From Rhodamnia argentea (taxonomy: Eukaryota > Streptophyta > Magnoliopsida > Myrtales > Myrtaceae), in contig NC_063150.1 of the NCBI RefSeq assembly GCF_020921035.1, positions 12,338,001-12,402,000 of the forward strand: 64,000 nt of DNA. The letters run 5' to 3'. This document shows, piece after piece, positions 62,629-64,000 of this stretch. Numbering within the stretch: position 1 is the first letter of the stretch; each line of letters opens with the position of its first letter. The notes under the pieces are model-generated. The model was not told the origin of the DNA. It was given only the letters and a program-made list of their open reading frames with translations, and ran no database searches. Both the position numbers and the translations under genes were made by a program.

Positions 62629-63161
62629 GTTTGTTTTTTCTTGTCTTAACAATTTTCATGGAATTCTGAGTAGCCAATATCTGTCAGTCTAGCCAGCCTT
62701 TGGGATGTCAGGTGACCATTAGCATTTTTCTGGATCGAACTGCAAAGCACTGGCCCAACACCATTTGGGGGGAGATGGTTCATGGCATTCTGTTGACGCT
62801 GGTAAAAGATTATTTCATTTGCAATTTGTGTGAGCATGACCCGATTGCTGTTTTGAATACCAGCGTTTAGTCAGACAGTGGAGGATCAGCTAATACCGGC
62901 CGTATGGAAGCCCAATTGATTCTCATAGATAATGGTGATTAATACCAATGTAACACAAGCTACAGTAAATTAATGGTTTTGTTGTACATGGCTCCCAGAC
63001 TATGATGAGATTTTTTTCGGTTTAACCATTTATGTACCTTTAAGTTTTTAGTATTTTGATAAACGGGAGCTTGAAGGTAGATGCTTCGAGTCGGTCACAT
63101 GTTTTGGCATTGCAATTGGCGGCATCTGCATTTCGATGTTTGTGTGTTCTTTTCCTTTACT

Positions 63162-63206
63162 AGCAGCATTGCAATTTTTTTTTTCTGGTCAAAAGCAGCA
63201 TTGCAA
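63162..63206 (-). mobile_element. Homopolymer micro-insertion with exact 13-bp target duplication
   Basis: AGCAGCATTGCAA is found at 63162-63174 and 63194-63206. Between them lie 10 T and CTGGTCAAA, which read on the minus strand is TTTGACCAG plus poly(A). This shares TTGACCA with the insertion at 1840. Confidence 0.8.
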
Positions 63207-63471
63207 GTTAGGCGGTATCAGGGAAGGTACTTTTCCAGCAAAGGAAGCACCTACACCGTCCACATGCAAAATGGAGTGGCAGTTCCTTTCATGAATTGTC
63301 CCAACTAAGCTTGACTTTTTTCTATTGGTACTAGTCAATTTGTGTGATTGGTCATGTTTTGCGACTGCACTTCTGGTACAAATGACTCCCAGTTAGATGT
63401 TGTCCCTGTTTTTTGTCGATGAGTCAGACGGAGTGTTGAATCATGGGAACGCGATGCGAGGCACATTGTGC

Positions 63472-63499
63472 AGAGAGAGAGAGAGAGAGAGAGAGAGAA
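63472..63499. repeat. (GA)n microsatellite
   Basis: About 14 GA units. Confidence 0.95.
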
Positions 63500-64000
63500 G
63501 CCCAGTCGAAAGGAGGAACAACGCTGCGAGCCCTCACGGTCACCTTTTGATCGCAAGCTCTGCGTGCCAACCCGTAACTGTGAGCTTATCTCATCTTCAC
63601 CATCGGCTCTGTGTCAGTGCCGTTGTCGTCCCCTGCAACCACCTTGTTGCCTCATCCCCTCTCTTGCTGCAGCTCTTTGCCATTGTTGCTACTTAGTGAC
63701 CGGTTGCCATATTTATCGATCGGTACCAAGACTCCCTCGCCCCCGCCATGGATATTCCTCATGGTTGATATTCACCTCTTGAAGCTCTAAGTTGCCTTAC
63801 TTTCTCCAATTCCTCCGTACTGCAACCATCTTCATTTTAACTTTGGCACGACCTCCTTGATCTTGCCCTCAAAAACTTCCGCCAGCCGGGGAGGGCTTTC
63901 TCCTTCTTGCTTCTCGCTTCTCCATCCTCACTTGTCTTGCTCATCGTCTCACTTATGGCATTTTCCATGCAAAATGAGGGAGTTTTCCCATCTCCATTGA

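Larger units (their letters stand above)
62629..64000. other. Intergenic, no gene recognised
   Basis: No family was found on either strand. Contains the micro-insertion at 63162-63206 and a (GA)n run at 63472-63499. Open frames near 63397-63782 overlap that microsatellite and have no splice or motif support; a gene starting beyond the window edge cannot be excluded. Confidence 0.4.

Overview
The window is nuclear DNA of a flowering plant. The genes are split by GT-AG introns and the spaces between them are AT-rich and full of small transposable elements. Two genes encode TIR-NB-LRR proteins, a class absent from grasses, so a dicot is likely. The style of the repeats suggests a woody dicot, possibly Myrtaceae, but that is only a guess. 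No viral, bacterial or organellar segment was seen.

Layout: (1) 1-7483: repeats and no convincing gene. (2) 7484-9597, minus: a WDR5-type seven-bladed WD40 protein in two exons. (3) 9.7-13.1 kb: intergenic, with a 106-bp tandem repeat. (4) 13167-22687, minus: a kinesin-8 (KIN-8B type) resolved into 15 exons with a continuous frame of 773 codons; one intron holds a 1.4-kb terminal-inverted-repeat transposon. (5) 23.4-25.5 kb: intergenic, with an LTR/primer-binding-site remnant and an 85-bp duplication. (6) 25564-37822, minus: a non-canonical starch synthase (SS5 type), modelled as 21 exons and 740 codons; its ADP-glucose-binding motifs are lost and one intron has a GC donor. (7) 38-42.6 kb: dense non-autonomous elements, including a MULE-type element with a 9-bp target duplication and a SINE inside another element. 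(8) 42856-45620 and 49829-52539, plus: a tandem pair of TIR-NB-LRR genes, both broken, by different mutations. (9) 54147-62077, plus: a tRNA-dihydrouridine synthase of the DUS2 type in nine exons (325 codons), followed by a tRNA-derived SINE with target duplications.

The genes do not form a pathway. WDR5 is a chromatin adaptor, KIN-8B a microtubule motor, SS5 a plastid starch-granule factor, DUS2 a tRNA-modifying enzyme, and the TNL pair is a decaying immune-receptor cluster. Exon boundaries were set by hand from splice signals, reading frame and remembered family sequence. Frames close exactly across WDR5, KIN-8B, SS5 and DUS2, which is strong internal support. UTR and transcription-start positions are not resolved.

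The most unusual signal is a set of about six tiny insertions, each only an A or T homopolymer with a short non-A/T end, flanked by 8-13 bp direct repeats. They look like retrotransposition events truncated almost to the tail. No wholly new gene system is evident.
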